This document shows positions 52,442 through 61,679 of a stretch of DNA of 64,000 bases, piece after piece. Within the stretch, counting starts at the first letter, position 1; each line of letters opens with the position of its first letter. Where the stretch lies: NCBI GenBank assembly GCA_020253445.1, contig JADCBP010000005.1:310001-374000 (forward strand), read 5' to 3'. The notes below the pieces were generated by a model. It was not told the DNA's origin. It saw only the letters and a program-made list of their open reading frames with translations, and did not search any database. Origin of the DNA: Methylobacterium sp. GTDB taxonomy: Bacteria > Pseudomonadota > Alphaproteobacteria > Rhizobiales > Beijerinckiaceae. Made by a program: the position numbers and the translations under genes.

Positions 52442-53311
52442 CTACCGCAGCACGCGCCCGGCAATCGCGTCGAGCCTGGCAACAAGGGCTGGATCGCGCG
52501 CTTCCTTCGCCGTGATGATCGCGAAATCGAGTGCCCGATGCGAGCCTGCCGGGCATTCCTCGCGCTCCGACGGGAAATCAGCAGCCAGAGCCGCGAGAAC
52601 GCGACGCGCGGCCTCCGAGTTCTCGTGGACCTGCCGCAGAATCAGCTCGACATTCACATCCTCATGATGGGGATGCCAGCAGTCGAAATCTGTCACCATC
52701 GCGCACATGCAATAGGTGATCTCCGCCTCGCGTGCCAACTTCGCTTCAGGCATCGATGTCATGCCGATCACATCGTAGCCTTGGCCCTTGTAGAAGAGGC
52801 TTTCGGCCCGTGTCGAGAATTGCGGCCCTTCCATGCAGACCGCTGTTCCTCCTTCTCGGATGTTCACGCTGACCCGCCTTGCTGCTTCGGCAACCCGGTG
52901 CCTGAGGCGGGGCCCGAAAGGTTCGCCGAAGGGAACATGCGCGACGCAACCATTGCCGAAGAAGCTGCTTTCGCGCGCGAAAGTTCGATCCACCAGCTGA
53001 TCGGGCAGCAAGAAGGTCCCAGGCGGCAGTTCTTCCTTATAGGACCCGACCGCCGAGAAGCTGACGATATCGGTGACGCCAAGGCGTTTCAGCGCATCGA
53101 TGTTCGCCCGATAGTTGATCCCGCCCGGCGAAAAGCGATGGCCGTCCCCATGCCGGGGCAGAAAAACAATCTCGGTGGCACCGATGCGCCCGAATCTCAG
53201 GGCTGCGGAGGGGGTGCCCCACGGCGTCTGGACCATTTCCTCGCGGCGATCCTCCAGCCCCGGCAAGTTATAAAGTCCGGACCCACCGATGACACCCAGC
53301 CGCGCGTTCAT
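52442..53311 (-). CDS. mtnP: S-methyl-5'-thioadenosine phosphorylase
   Basis: This 289-residue enzyme splits methylthioadenosine with phosphate to adenine and methylthioribose-1-phosphate, recycling the by-product of polyamine synthesis and of some radical SAM chemistry. Conserved segments are GVIGGSGLYNLPGL, FLPRHGDGHRFSPGGINYRANI, CMEGPQFSTRAES and GMTSMPEAKLAREAEI. It is convergent with the SigF operon and 60 bases from nrsF. No SigF-type promoter precedes it. Confidence 0.95.
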   Translation of the reverse strand: MNARLGVIGGSGLYNLPGLEDRREEMVQTPWGTPSAALRFGRIGATEIVFLPRHGDGHRFSPGGINYRANIDALKRLGVTDIVSFSAVGSYKEELPPGTFLLPDQLVDRTFARESSFFGNGCVAHVPFGEPFGPRLRHRVAEAARRVSVNIREGGTAVCMEGPQFSTRAESLFYKGQGYDVIGMTSMPEAKLAREAEITYCMCAMVTDFDCWHPHHEDVNVELILRQVHENSEAARRVLAALAADFPSEREECPAGSHRALDFAIITAKEARDPALVARLDAIAGRVLR

Positions 53312-53371
53312 GACATGTTTTTCCGATGTGAGTTTTGAAGATGGCGTGAGGTTCAGATCGCGCGCTGTCGC

Positions 53372-54007
53372 TTACCAGCGGAGCAGCGTTCGACCCAAGA
53401 CCGCGCCGAGCCCGGCAACCATAATCGCAGCCAGCGAATACCATGTCGCGACGAAAACAAGGCTGTCCTCGGTGCAGAATACCCCATAGGCGATGATCGC
53501 CACGCCAGCTGAAGCGAGGCCAGCAAGCCCGCCAGCAAAGGTGGGGGATGTCGTTGCTCCACCCCGCAAGGCATGAAGCGAAACAACGAGAGGCAGCAAT
53601 GCAAGCAACGGGATGACCGTCAGGCAACCAACGATGCTCTTGCCGAACATTCGGACAAGCCATCCATCCAGGCCACGAAACACAAGTTCCGTGGCGAAGA
53701 GAAACGCCAGAAAGGCAGCGAAGGTGACCAGACGCCGCAAGGGCTGAACGACAGATGCTTCCGGTCGCGCGAGTGACGTTGCCCCTCCGATCGCCGCCCA
53801 GGCCAGCAAGGCCCCCATGAAGACCTTCATGATTGAAGGCAGCAAGCCACCGCCAAGCAGGTCAGCCCGTGCTCCGGCAAAGAGGAGGAAGGCTGCCCCT
53901 GTCGCAAGGGCGGTCGCCGACATCCAGCGCGTCAGCGCTATCCCCTGGCGGGCAGGCCCCGATGGAAGATCCTCCGCCAGGAGCCTTATGAAATTTTCAG
54001 TTTTCAT
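53372..54007 (-). CDS. nrsF: NrsF-type anti-sigma factor (DUF1109)
   Basis: This 211-residue membrane protein has a short cytosolic N-terminus (LIRLLAEDLPSGPAR) and six membrane helices, the layout of DUF1109/NrsF anti-sigma factors that hold SigF at the membrane until metal or redox stress. It overlaps the sigF stop by 11 bases, as expected for a sigma/anti-sigma pair made in fixed ratio. A pair of Cys in the later loops, often reported as the sensor in NrsF, is not obvious: Cys are in the GCLTVI and VFCTED regions. Confidence 0.88.
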   Translation of the reverse strand: MKTENFIRLLAEDLPSGPARQGIALTRWMSATALATGAAFLLFAGARADLLGGGLLPSIMKVFMGALLAWAAIGGATSLARPEASVVQPLRRLVTFAAFLAFLFATELVFRGLDGWLVRMFGKSIVGCLTVIPLLALLPLVVSLHALRGGATTSPTFAGGLAGLASAGVAIIAYGVFCTEDSLVFVATWYSLAAIMVAGLGAVLGRTLLRW

Positions 54008-54563
54008 GGCTTCCGGTCCTGAAGATTGTCGCGAGTTTTTTCAGCGAACGGTGGAGAGCAACCCGAACCGCTCCCTCGCTCATCCCGAGCGCGCTGCCGA
54101 CTTCCGCTGCCGAGCGGCCCATGAGCATGATCTGTTCCACGATGTCGCGCTGTCGGGCTTCAAGGGCTTGAAGGATGCGCTTGCTGTCGAGGGTGTGATC
54201 TTCCTGCCCCTCCTGGGCGGCCAGAGTGTCGGCAAGGCCGTCGAGTTCAACCTCTCCGCGAATGCCTGCGCGGCGCAGCGCGTCGATGGTCTTGTAGCGT
54301 GCCACCGCGTTCAGCCATGGCATGAACGGGAGGGACCGGTCCCAGGTCGCCCGCTTGAGATGGACAGCGAGCAGGATCTCCTGGACGATATCCTCGAGAT
54401 CGGCGGTTCCCCGTCCGGAGCGAGCCAGAAACCGCCGAACCGTATTTCGCAGATGCGGCGCGATCGCACCTAGCAAGGTCCGGTAGGCGAGAGCATCCCC
54501 ATCAAGAGCCAGACGCATCAGACGGCCCCATTCCTCTTCGTAACCGAACCGGCGTTCCTGCAC
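53997..54563 (-). CDS. sigF: ECF RNA polymerase sigma factor, SigF type
   Basis: This 188-residue sigma factor has region 2 (DLEDIVQEILLAVHLKRATWD, then PWLNAVARYKTIDALRR) and region 4 (MLMGRSAAEVGSALGMSEGAVRVALHRSLKKLA). It is paired with an NrsF-type anti-sigma gene. A SigF-type promoter, GTAACA-N16-CGAA, lies just upstream, so it controls itself. The GTG at 54563 would leave a leader of about eight bases; ATG 54518, with GAGGA upstream, would leave about 50 and may be the true start. Four other transcription units in the window carry the same promoter motif. Confidence 0.93.
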   Translation of the reverse strand: MQERRFGYEEEWGRLMRLALDGDALAYRTLLGAIAPHLRNTVRRFLARSGRGTADLEDIVQEILLAVHLKRATWDRSLPFMPWLNAVARYKTIDALRRAGIRGEVELDGLADTLAAQEGQEDHTLDSKRILQALEARQRDIVEQIMLMGRSAAEVGSALGMSEGAVRVALHRSLKKLATIFRTGSHEN

Positions 54564-54577
54564 GTGTCATCCTGTCA

Positions 54578-54603
54578 TTCGGGCTCGGAATAGCAATTGT
54601 TAC
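54578..54603 (-). promoter_or_regulatory. SigF-type promoter of sigF-nrsF (autoregulation)
   Basis: On the minus strand GTAACA (54603-54598), 16 bases, CGAA (54581-54578). It has one mismatch from the GTAACC consensus, as do the four other copies in the window. Confidence 0.82.
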
Positions 54604-54834
54604 TGGCTCTCGGCAATTTCCGCCAAATGGCATTTGCGTGAGGACGGGAGCCGAGCCGGATGAACAGGCGAAGTGATGGACACAGGACTGCCGAACCGCC
54701 GACTGCATTTCCCGCAAAGCGCAGCTGCGTCGCTTTCCGGTTCAGCCCCGTGATTCATGCTGGCCCTTTCGAGCCACCTCGGATCGCGGCTTGCATCGAA
54801 GCCAGTTTCTGACGGAGCTTCAGTGCCTTGCCCC

Positions 54835-57798
54835 TCAATGGGCCTCGTCCCAGTTCCTGGCGGCGCGCGCATCGACCTTCAGCGGCACCTTGAGATCGAG
54901 GATCGGCAGCGGTGCTTCCTCCATCACGCGGGTGATGAGAGGGATCGCGCTTGCCACCGCCGCTTCCGGCGCTTCGAAGATCAGTTCGTCATGCACTTGC
55001 AGCAGCATCCCGGCCGGCGAGTTCACGGCAGCGAGGGCAGCGTCCATGCGCAGCATCGCCCGGCGGATGATATCGGCTGCCGAGCCCTGGATGGGCGCGT
55101 TGATCGCCGCGCGTTCAAGGAAGGCGCGCTCGCTGGGGTTCTTCGTATCGATGTTCGGGAAGAAACATTTGCGGCCGAAGATGGTCTCGACGAAGCCTTC
55201 CACCTTCACCCGGCGCTTCGTCTCTTCCATGTAGTCGCGGATGCCGGGGAAGCGCTCGAAATACTTCTTGATATAGGCTCCCGCCTCTTCGCGGCCAATG
55301 CCCAGCTGCTTTGCGAGCCCGAAGGCTGAAATGCCATAGATGATGCCGAAATTGATGGCTTTCGCACGCCGGCGCACCTCGCTCGTCATCTCGGCGATGG
55401 GCACGCCGAACATTTCGGAGGCGGTCATCGCGTGAATGTCCACACCCTCGGCAAAGGCTTTCCGAAGCTGCGGGATCTCCGCGATATGCGCGAGCAGGCG
55501 CAATTCGATCTGGGAATAATCCGCCGAGATCAGCAGGCGCCCCGGCGGCGCGATGAAGGCCTGGCGGATTTTCCGGCCCATCTCGTTCCTGACGGGAATG
55601 TTCTGCAGGTTCGGCTCGTTGGAGGAGAGCCGCCCCGTGGAGGTGGAGGCGAGCGCGTAAGAAGTATGCACGCGGCCCGTCTCGGCATTCACATAGCCCG
55701 GAAGCGCATCGGTATAGGTGGATTTCAGCTTCTGGAGCTGCCGCCATTCCAGCAGCCTTTCCGGCAGGGCATGGCCCTGATCGGCAAGTTCTTCGAGCAC
55801 ATCGGCACCTGTGGACCAGGCTCCGGTCGCGGTTCTGCGCCCGCCGGGCAGGCCCATCTTGCCGAAGAGGATATCGCCCAGTTGCTTCGGCGAGCCGAGA
55901 TTGAAGGTCTCGCCCGCCATTTCGTGGATTTCCGCCTCGAGCCGCGCCATGCCCTGCGCGAATTCGCCCGAGAGGCGCGAGAGGATCTGCCGGTCGATGG
56001 CAATGCCGCGCCTTTCCATCTTCGCAAGGCAATCGGGCATGCCGCGTTCAAGCGTCTCGTAGACATTCGCAAGGCCTTCCGCCGCAAGCCTCGGCTTCAG
56101 CGCGAGCCAGAGGCGCAAGGTCACATCCGCATCCTCCGCCGCATAGGCCGTGGCACGGTCGATCGGCACACGGTCGAAAGTCACCATCGCCTTGCCCTTG
56201 CCGGCGACTTCGCCGAACGAGATCGTCTGGTGCCCGAGATGGCGCATGGAAAGCTCATCCATGCCATGCCCGCCGCGCCCCACATCGAGCGCGTAGGAGA
56301 TGAGCATCGTGTCATCAATCGGGTGAATATCGAGGCCGTGACGGCGCATCACCAGCAGGTCGTATTTCAGGTTCTGGCCGATTTTCAGCGTGCTTTCGTC
56401 TTCCAGCACCGGCTTCAAGGCGGCGAGAGCCTCCGCGAGCGGAATCTGCCCGGGCACGAGGCCGGAATCGAAGAGGCCATCACCCGTGCGATGCTGGAGC
56501 GGCACATAGACCGCGCGACCCGGCTGAACCGCGAGCGAAACGCCCACGAGCTCGGCCTGCATCGGATCAAGCGACGAAGTTTCGGTATCGAAGGAGAGCA
56601 CGCCCCGCTCCTGCGCTTCGGCAAGAAAGGCTTTCAATGCCGCAAGTTCGGTGACGGCCGGAAAGCTCTCGGGCTTCACCGGCATCACGCGCAATTTCGC
56701 GAGGCGCTCGGCGGCGAGGCCGGCCGGCGTGAGGGCATCGGCGGAGGGCATTGCGGCCGATGCCACGCTCGAGGGCGCATCCGTGACCGGCGCGGGCGGC
56801 ACCGCCCCGCCCTTGCCGGCCGCAGCATAGGCCGGATCGGGCGGGATCGAATCGAAATCGACGCCTGAAATCTCAGCCACCCGCTTCGTGAGCGTCGTGA
56901 ATTCCATGGCCTTCAGGAAGGCCACGGCTTTCGGTGCATCCAGCGGATGCGCAACGAGTGTTTCGAGCGCATGCTCCACCGGCACGTCGCGCACGAGCGT
57001 GACCAGCGTCTTCGAGATGCGGATTTTCTCCACCACCTCCGGGTCGGTCAGGGTTTCGCGGCGCTTCGGCTGCTTGATCTCGGCGGCGCGCGCGAGCAGC
57101 GTTTCGAGATCGCCATATTCCGCAAGCAACGAAGCCGCCGTCTTCACGCCGATGCCGGGCGCACCGGGAATGTTGTCGGTGGAATCGCCCGCGAGCGCCT
57201 GCACCTCCACTACCTTGTCGGGCGTGACACCGAAATAATCGAGCACTTCCGCTTCGCCGACGAGACGCTCCTCGCGCTCGCCGGAGGCGGGATCGTAGAG
57301 CGTGATGCCCGGCCCGATGAGCTGCATCAGGTCCTTGTCGGCCGAAACGATGGTGACTTCCGCGCCGTTCGCCGCGGCCTCGGTGGCGTAGGTCGCGATG
57401 AGGTCATCCGCCTCGTATTTCGCCATCTCCACCGGCTCGTAGCCGAAGGCGCGCACCACGGCGCGCATCAGCGGGAATTGCGGCACGAGCTCCGGCGGCG
57501 GCTCGGATCGGTTCGCCTTGTAGGCAGGGAAGAGCGCCTTGCGGAAGGAATCCTCGCTCTTGTCGAAGATCATCGCCAGATGGGTCGCCTTCTTGCCCCG
57601 CGCGCCTTCGCGCACGAACTGGAAGAGCTTGGTCGCGAAGATGCGCACGGCACCCGTCGGCAGGCGATCCGAACGGTAATTGTAGCGCTGATCCTGCCGG
57701 ATCGACTGGAAATAGGCCCGGAACACGAAGGACGAGCCATCGACAAGGATGACATGATCGCCGGGGCCCGGTTTCTTGGGAGGAAGTGCGGTGCTCAT
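54835..57798 (-). CDS. polA: DNA polymerase I
   Basis: This 987-residue enzyme fills gaps and removes RNA primers. The N-terminal 5'-3' exonuclease domain (VILVDGSSFVFRAYF, DKDLMQLI, GDSTDNIPG) is followed by a 3'-5' exonuclease domain (LSFDTETSSLDPMQAELVG, AEDADVTLRLW) and the polymerase domain (SADYSQIELRLLAHI, RRAKAINFGIIYGIS, LQVHDELIFEAP). ATG 57798 is the family start; the frame runs on upstream into the rpsA terminator region. It lies downstream of rpsA on the same strand, after an intrinsic terminator. Confidence 0.97.
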   Translation of the reverse strand: MSTALPPKKPGPGDHVILVDGSSFVFRAYFQSIRQDQRYNYRSDRLPTGAVRIFATKLFQFVREGARGKKATHLAMIFDKSEDSFRKALFPAYKANRSEPPPELVPQFPLMRAVVRAFGYEPVEMAKYEADDLIATYATEAAANGAEVTIVSADKDLMQLIGPGITLYDPASGEREERLVGEAEVLDYFGVTPDKVVEVQALAGDSTDNIPGAPGIGVKTAASLLAEYGDLETLLARAAEIKQPKRRETLTDPEVVEKIRISKTLVTLVRDVPVEHALETLVAHPLDAPKAVAFLKAMEFTTLTKRVAEISGVDFDSIPPDPAYAAAGKGGAVPPAPVTDAPSSVASAAMPSADALTPAGLAAERLAKLRVMPVKPESFPAVTELAALKAFLAEAQERGVLSFDTETSSLDPMQAELVGVSLAVQPGRAVYVPLQHRTGDGLFDSGLVPGQIPLAEALAALKPVLEDESTLKIGQNLKYDLLVMRRHGLDIHPIDDTMLISYALDVGRGGHGMDELSMRHLGHQTISFGEVAGKGKAMVTFDRVPIDRATAYAAEDADVTLRLWLALKPRLAAEGLANVYETLERGMPDCLAKMERRGIAIDRQILSRLSGEFAQGMARLEAEIHEMAGETFNLGSPKQLGDILFGKMGLPGGRRTATGAWSTGADVLEELADQGHALPERLLEWRQLQKLKSTYTDALPGYVNAETGRVHTSYALASTSTGRLSSNEPNLQNIPVRNEMGRKIRQAFIAPPGRLLISADYSQIELRLLAHIAEIPQLRKAFAEGVDIHAMTASEMFGVPIAEMTSEVRRRAKAINFGIIYGISAFGLAKQLGIGREEAGAYIKKYFERFPGIRDYMEETKRRVKVEGFVETIFGRKCFFPNIDTKNPSERAFLERAAINAPIQGSAADIIRRAMLRMDAALAAVNSPAGMLLQVHDELIFEAPEAAVASAIPLITRVMEEAPLPILDLKVPLKVDARAARNWDEAH

Positions 57799-57859
57799 CG
57801 CGCATTTATAGGCTTGGGGGGCGAGACAGTCAGCCCGTTCTTCGCGGCCATCCCGCATG

Positions 57860-57888
57860 AAAAAACCGGCGGGTTTCCCCGCCGGCTT
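57860..57888 (-). terminator. Rho-independent terminator of rpsA
   Basis: On the minus strand an 8-base perfect stem, CCGGCGGG and CCCGCCGG, with a GAAA loop, is followed by six T. It lies about 90 bases past the rpsA stop and before polA. Confidence 0.93.
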
Positions 57889-57976
57889 ATCGTTGCAAGT
57901 CGTGGATGGCCGGAATTCTCCTTTTCGGACGGGCGGCCTGACGGCCACCCTATGCCCGGCCATGATGCGAAGCGGC

Positions 57977-59671
57977 TTACTTGCCCTTCTTGAGGGCCGC
58001 GCCAAGGATGTCGCCGAGGGTCGCGCCGGAATCGGCCGAACCATACTGCGCCATCGCTTCCTTCTCCTCGGCCATTTCGAGAGCCTTGACCGAGACCTGG
58101 ATCTTGCGGGTCTTCTTGTCGAAGAGCACCACGCGTGCATCGAGCTTCTCGCCGGCCGCGAAGCGATCCGGGCGCTGGTCGCCACGGTCACGCGCGAGCT
58201 CCGAGCGCTTGATGAAGGTGGTGATGTCCGAACCCGCGATCTTCACCTCGAGGCCGCCATCCTTCACTTCCAGCACTTCGCAGGTGACGACCGCGCCCTT
58301 GCGGATCGCATCGCCCGCGCCCGCGAAGGGGTCCGAGCCAACCTGCTTGATGCCGAGCGAGATGCGCTCCTTCTCGGTGTCGACATCGAGCACGACGGCG
58401 CGCACATAATCGCCCTTCTTGTATTCCTCGATGACCTGCTCGCCCGGACGGTTCCAGTCGAGATCCGAGAGATGCACCATGCCGTCCACATCGCCATCGA
58501 GGCCAATGAACAGGCCGAACTCGGTCTTGTTCTTCACCTCGCCCTCGACGAGGCTGCCGACCGGGTGCTTGTCCACGAAGGCTTCCCACGGATTGGCGAG
58601 CGTCTGCTTGAGACCAAGCGAGATGCGGCGCTTCACCGGATCGACCTCGAGAACCTGCACTTCCACTTCCTGCGAGGTGGAGAGCAGCTTGCCCGGATGG
58701 ACGTTCTTCTTGGTCCAGCTCATCTCGGAGACGTGGATGAGGCCTTCGATGCCTGGCTCGAGCTCCACGAACGCGCCGTAATCGGTGATGTTCGTGACGC
58801 GGCCCGTGAACTTGCCCTGGATCGGATACTTGGCCTCGATGCCCTCCCAGGGGTTGCCCTGGAGCTGCTTCATGCCAAGCGAGATGCGGTGGGTTTCCTG
58901 GTTGATCTTGACGATCTTGACCTTCACGGTCTGGCCAACCGTCAGGACTTCCGACGGATGGTTCACACGACGCCAGGCGATATCCGTGACGTGGAGCAGG
59001 CCATCGATGCCGCCGAGATCCACGAAAGCGCCGTAATCGGTGATGTTCTTCACCACGCCGTCGATGATCTGGCCTTCCTCGAGGTTCGACACGAGTTCCT
59101 GGCGCTGGCCGGCGCGGGTCTCTTCGAGGACGGTGCGGCGCGACACGACGATGTTGCCGCGGCGGCGATCCATCTTCAGGATCTCGAAGGGCTGCGGAAC
59201 GCCCATCAGCGGGCCGACATCGCGGATCGGACGGATATCGACCTGCGAACGCGGCAGGAACGCCACGGCGCCGTCGAGATCGACGGTGTAGCCGCCCTTG
59301 ACCTGGTTGAAGATCGAGCCCGTGACCTTTTCCTTTGCTTCGAACGCCTTTTCAAGGCGCACCCAGCTCTCTTCGCGGCGGGCCTTGTCGCGGCTGATGA
59401 CGGCCTCGCCCATCGCGTTCTCGACGCGCTCGAGATAGACTTCCACGCGGTCGCCGATCTTCAGGACGAAATCCTTGTTCGGGCCAGCGAATTCCTTCAG
59501 CGCGACACGGCCTTCGGTCTTGAGGCCGATATCGATCACCGCGACATCCTTCTCGATCGCGACGACGCGACCATTGATGACGGTGCCTTCAGCGGTATCC
59601 GCCTTCTCGAAGCTTTCGGCGAGAAGGGCCGCGAAATCCTCGCGGGACGGGTTCATAGCGGTAGTGGACAT
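57977..59671 (-). CDS. rpsA: 30S ribosomal protein S1
   Basis: This 564-residue RNA-binding protein helps mRNA bind the ribosome. It has six S1 repeats, the later ones marked by DYGAFVDLGGIDGLLHVTDI, DYGAFVELEPGIEGLIHVSEM and EFGLFIGLDGDVDGMVHLSDL. ATG 59671 has GGAG nine bases upstream and gives the usual start (MNPSREDFAALL follows). It keeps the alphaproteobacterial neighbourhood with cmk and aroA, separated here by four genes. Confidence 0.97.
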   Translation of the reverse strand: MSTTAMNPSREDFAALLAESFEKADTAEGTVINGRVVAIEKDVAVIDIGLKTEGRVALKEFAGPNKDFVLKIGDRVEVYLERVENAMGEAVISRDKARREESWVRLEKAFEAKEKVTGSIFNQVKGGYTVDLDGAVAFLPRSQVDIRPIRDVGPLMGVPQPFEILKMDRRRGNIVVSRRTVLEETRAGQRQELVSNLEEGQIIDGVVKNITDYGAFVDLGGIDGLLHVTDIAWRRVNHPSEVLTVGQTVKVKIVKINQETHRISLGMKQLQGNPWEGIEAKYPIQGKFTGRVTNITDYGAFVELEPGIEGLIHVSEMSWTKKNVHPGKLLSTSQEVEVQVLEVDPVKRRISLGLKQTLANPWEAFVDKHPVGSLVEGEVKNKTEFGLFIGLDGDVDGMVHLSDLDWNRPGEQVIEEYKKGDYVRAVVLDVDTEKERISLGIKQVGSDPFAGAGDAIRKGAVVTCEVLEVKDGGLEVKIAGSDITTFIKRSELARDRGDQRPDRFAAGEKLDARVVLFDKKTRKIQVSVKALEMAEEKEAMAQYGSADSGATLGDILGAALKKGK

Positions 59672-59964
59672 GAAATCTCCGGAATGCGCCTGCCGTTTCA
59701 CGGCCTCCGGCGCGGGCACTGGTGCTTCATCGTTGCGTTCCATTCCGGGCCGGACAGCCATCGCCGGATGGCGATGAAGCCCGAGCGGGCGACCAGTGCG
59801 AAAGTCGCGGAACCGTCCGGCGGAATGTGTGGTTTCCTCGCCGCGAAGCTGCCGGTCCGGTCGCTTTCTGAAAAACGACAAAACCGCCAGAACCTGAAGA
59901 AGGTCCGACGAATTGGCTCGCGCAATAGCAGAAGGGCCAAGGCGAGGCAAGCGCGCAGCCGGTT

Positions 59965-60429
59965 TCAGCCGAGTTCGAGCAGCATGAAGGTGGAGTTCGG
60001 GTCGGGCTTGTAGCCTGCGAAGGGCGGGCATTCGCGGAAGCCGTGGCGCCGGTAGAGTTCGCGCGCAGGCCGGAAATACTCGAACGAGCCTGTTTCGAGA
60101 TAGAGCCGTTTCAGCCCAAGCGCCCGCGCTTTCTCGATCACGTGTTGCACCACCGTGCTTCCCACGCCGCGCCGCTTGGCGGCGGGCAGGGTGCGCATGG
60201 CCTTCACCTCGCCCTCCTCGGCATCGATTCTCTTCAGCGCGCCCATGCCGAGCAGTTCCTCGCCCTCCCAGAGCGTGAAAAAGGTGATTTCCGGCACCTG
60301 CATCGCGGAATAATCGAGCACATGGCAGGATTCCGGCGGGGAAACCGCGCGGTTCTCGGCATAATGATGCTCCAGCAGCGCGATCACGCGTGGATCGGCG
60401 AAATCTCCGGGGCGGATATCGAAGGGCAT
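59965..60429 (-). CDS. GNAT-family N-acetyltransferase
   Basis: This 154-residue acetyltransferase has the acetyl-CoA loop (LPAAKRRGVGSTVVQHVIEKARALG) and C-terminal YRRHGFRECPPFAGY. Sequence resembles members that act on small molecules or amino groups; the substrate is unknown. It lies nine bases downstream of the XRE-cupin regulator gene and is probably cotranscribed with it. Confidence 0.9.
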   Translation of the reverse strand: MPFDIRPGDFADPRVIALLEHHYAENRAVSPPESCHVLDYSAMQVPEITFFTLWEGEELLGMGALKRIDAEEGEVKAMRTLPAAKRRGVGSTVVQHVIEKARALGLKRLYLETGSFEYFRPARELYRRHGFRECPPFAGYKPDPNSTFMLLELG

Positions 60430-60438
60430 GTTTTTTCC

Positions 60439-61026
60439 TCACACCATGAAGATGAGATAGCGCGCGCCCATCATGGGTGGCGTTTCAAAGCGCGTCGGGC
60501 CATGCAACACGTAGCGCAGGCAATCGCCAGGGCGCAGGGCATGCGCCACGCCCTCGACCGTGAGGGTCAGCGCGCCTTCGAGCATCACAAGGTGATGTTC
60601 GAGGCCGGGGCGCGGCGGCAGGTCATAGGCGATCACCGTGCCGGCGGGCAGCGCGCCCTCGATCACCTCGCCGGCGAGATTCTGCGCCGGCGGCGAAACC
60701 GCACGCCGCGCAAATCCGTTTGCCGGGTCTTCCCAGAGCGGTTGCTCGCCCCGCCGGATGAGCGGCGAGGCTTCCATCTCCACCTGATGCAGCAGCCGCG
60801 AGGCGGTGAGTCCGAAGGCGCTCGCGAGCTTGCAGAGCGCGACGGCCGTGGCGCTCACCTCGGCATTCTCGAGGCGGGAAAGGGTCGCGCGGCTCACGCC
60901 CGAGCGCGCCGCCAGCTCATCCAGCGACCAGCCGCGCGACTGGCGCAGGCGACGCAGGCCCGCGCCGATCTGGCGATCCAGCGATTCAGGACTGGTTTGA
61001 GCGCGAGCAGGCAATGAATTTCCCAT
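60439..61026 (-). CDS. XRE-family regulator with C-terminal cupin domain
   Basis: This 195-residue protein has a helix-turn-helix (about 20-75, LDELAARSGVSRATLSRLENAEVSATAVALCKLA) and a small cupin (about 110-190, LEHHLVMLEGALTLTVEG, LRPGDCLRYVLHG). Such regulators sense small molecules and often control an adjacent acetyltransferase or transporter. A palindrome (TTCTCT-N6-AGAGAA) lies right before its start, consistent with autoregulation. Confidence 0.92.
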   Translation of the reverse strand: MGNSLPARAQTSPESLDRQIGAGLRRLRQSRGWSLDELAARSGVSRATLSRLENAEVSATAVALCKLASAFGLTASRLLHQVEMEASPLIRRGEQPLWEDPANGFARRAVSPPAQNLAGEVIEGALPAGTVIAYDLPPRPGLEHHLVMLEGALTLTVEGVAHALRPGDCLRYVLHGPTRFETPPMMGARYLIFMV

Positions 61027-61036
61027 AAACGGGAAA

Positions 61037-61054
61037 TTCTCTCATATTAGAGAA
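61037..61054. promoter_or_regulatory. Palindrome before the XRE-cupin gene, candidate operator
   Basis: TTCTCT-CATATT-AGAGAA is a perfect 6-6-6 inverted repeat starting 11 bases upstream of the XRE-cupin start codon and next to the rhomboid gene stop. Autoregulation is inferred. Confidence 0.5.
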
Positions 61055-61058
61055 ATTG

Positions 61059-61679
61059 TCAATCCTCCTCGCGCCAGCCCGGTCGTGGCGCCAACACGAG
61101 GGCCAGCACGAAGCCGGTGATGAACCCGCCGAGATGGGCCTGCCAATCCACCCCGGGGGCAAACAGTGCCACGCCGACATTCAATCCGATATTGATGACG
61201 AAGAACGAGGCCGGCACGCCGATGCGCCCGAGAAACCACAGGCCCATGAGCGCACCCAGCAGGCCCGATGTGCCGCCGGAGGCGCCTGCCCCGATGAAGG
61301 GTGCCTCATGCATCGCGACCGACAGGAATGACCCGCCGAGAATGCTCGCGAGGAAAAGCAGCAGGAACCGCAGCGTTCCCATGCCGCGCTCCAGCGGCAC
61401 ACCCCAGGCCAGAAGGCAGATCATGTTCGTGACGATGTGCACGAGACTGAAATGCAGGAAGCCTGCCGTGAGGTAGCGCCAGGGCTCCTCCTCCATGAAG
61501 GGCTGCGGCAGGAGGCCGCCCCAGGTCGCGATGGTGCGCACACCGATGTTCAGATCGCCATCGGCCATCACCAGCGCGGCGTAGATCGTCACATTGGCGA
61601 CCAGGATCAGCCAGAAGCCGGGGATGGGCTTGAAGCGTTGCGGCTCGGCAGGGTCCATCCTGATCTCCCGGATGCTCAT
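61059..61679 (-). CDS. Rhomboid-family intramembrane serine protease
   Basis: This 206-residue membrane protein has six helices and the catalytic Ser in [13 protein letters not shown] with the His in [13 protein letters not shown]. The [14 protein letters not shown] segment corresponds to the conserved rhomboid His-Asn region. It cleaves membrane proteins; no substrate can be named. ATG 61679 overlaps the nitroreductase stop (ATGA); ATG 61658 is also possible. Confidence 0.93.
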   Translation of the reverse strand: MSIREIRMDPAEPQRFKPIPGFWLILVANVTIYAALVMADGDLNIGVRTIATWGGLLPQPFMEEEPWRYLTAGFLHFSLVHIVTNMICLLAWGVPLERGMGTLRFLLLFLASILGGSFLSVAMHEAPFIGAGASGGTSGLLGALMGLWFLGRIGVPASFFVINIGLNVGVALFAPGVDWQAHLGGFITGFVLALVLAPRPGWREED

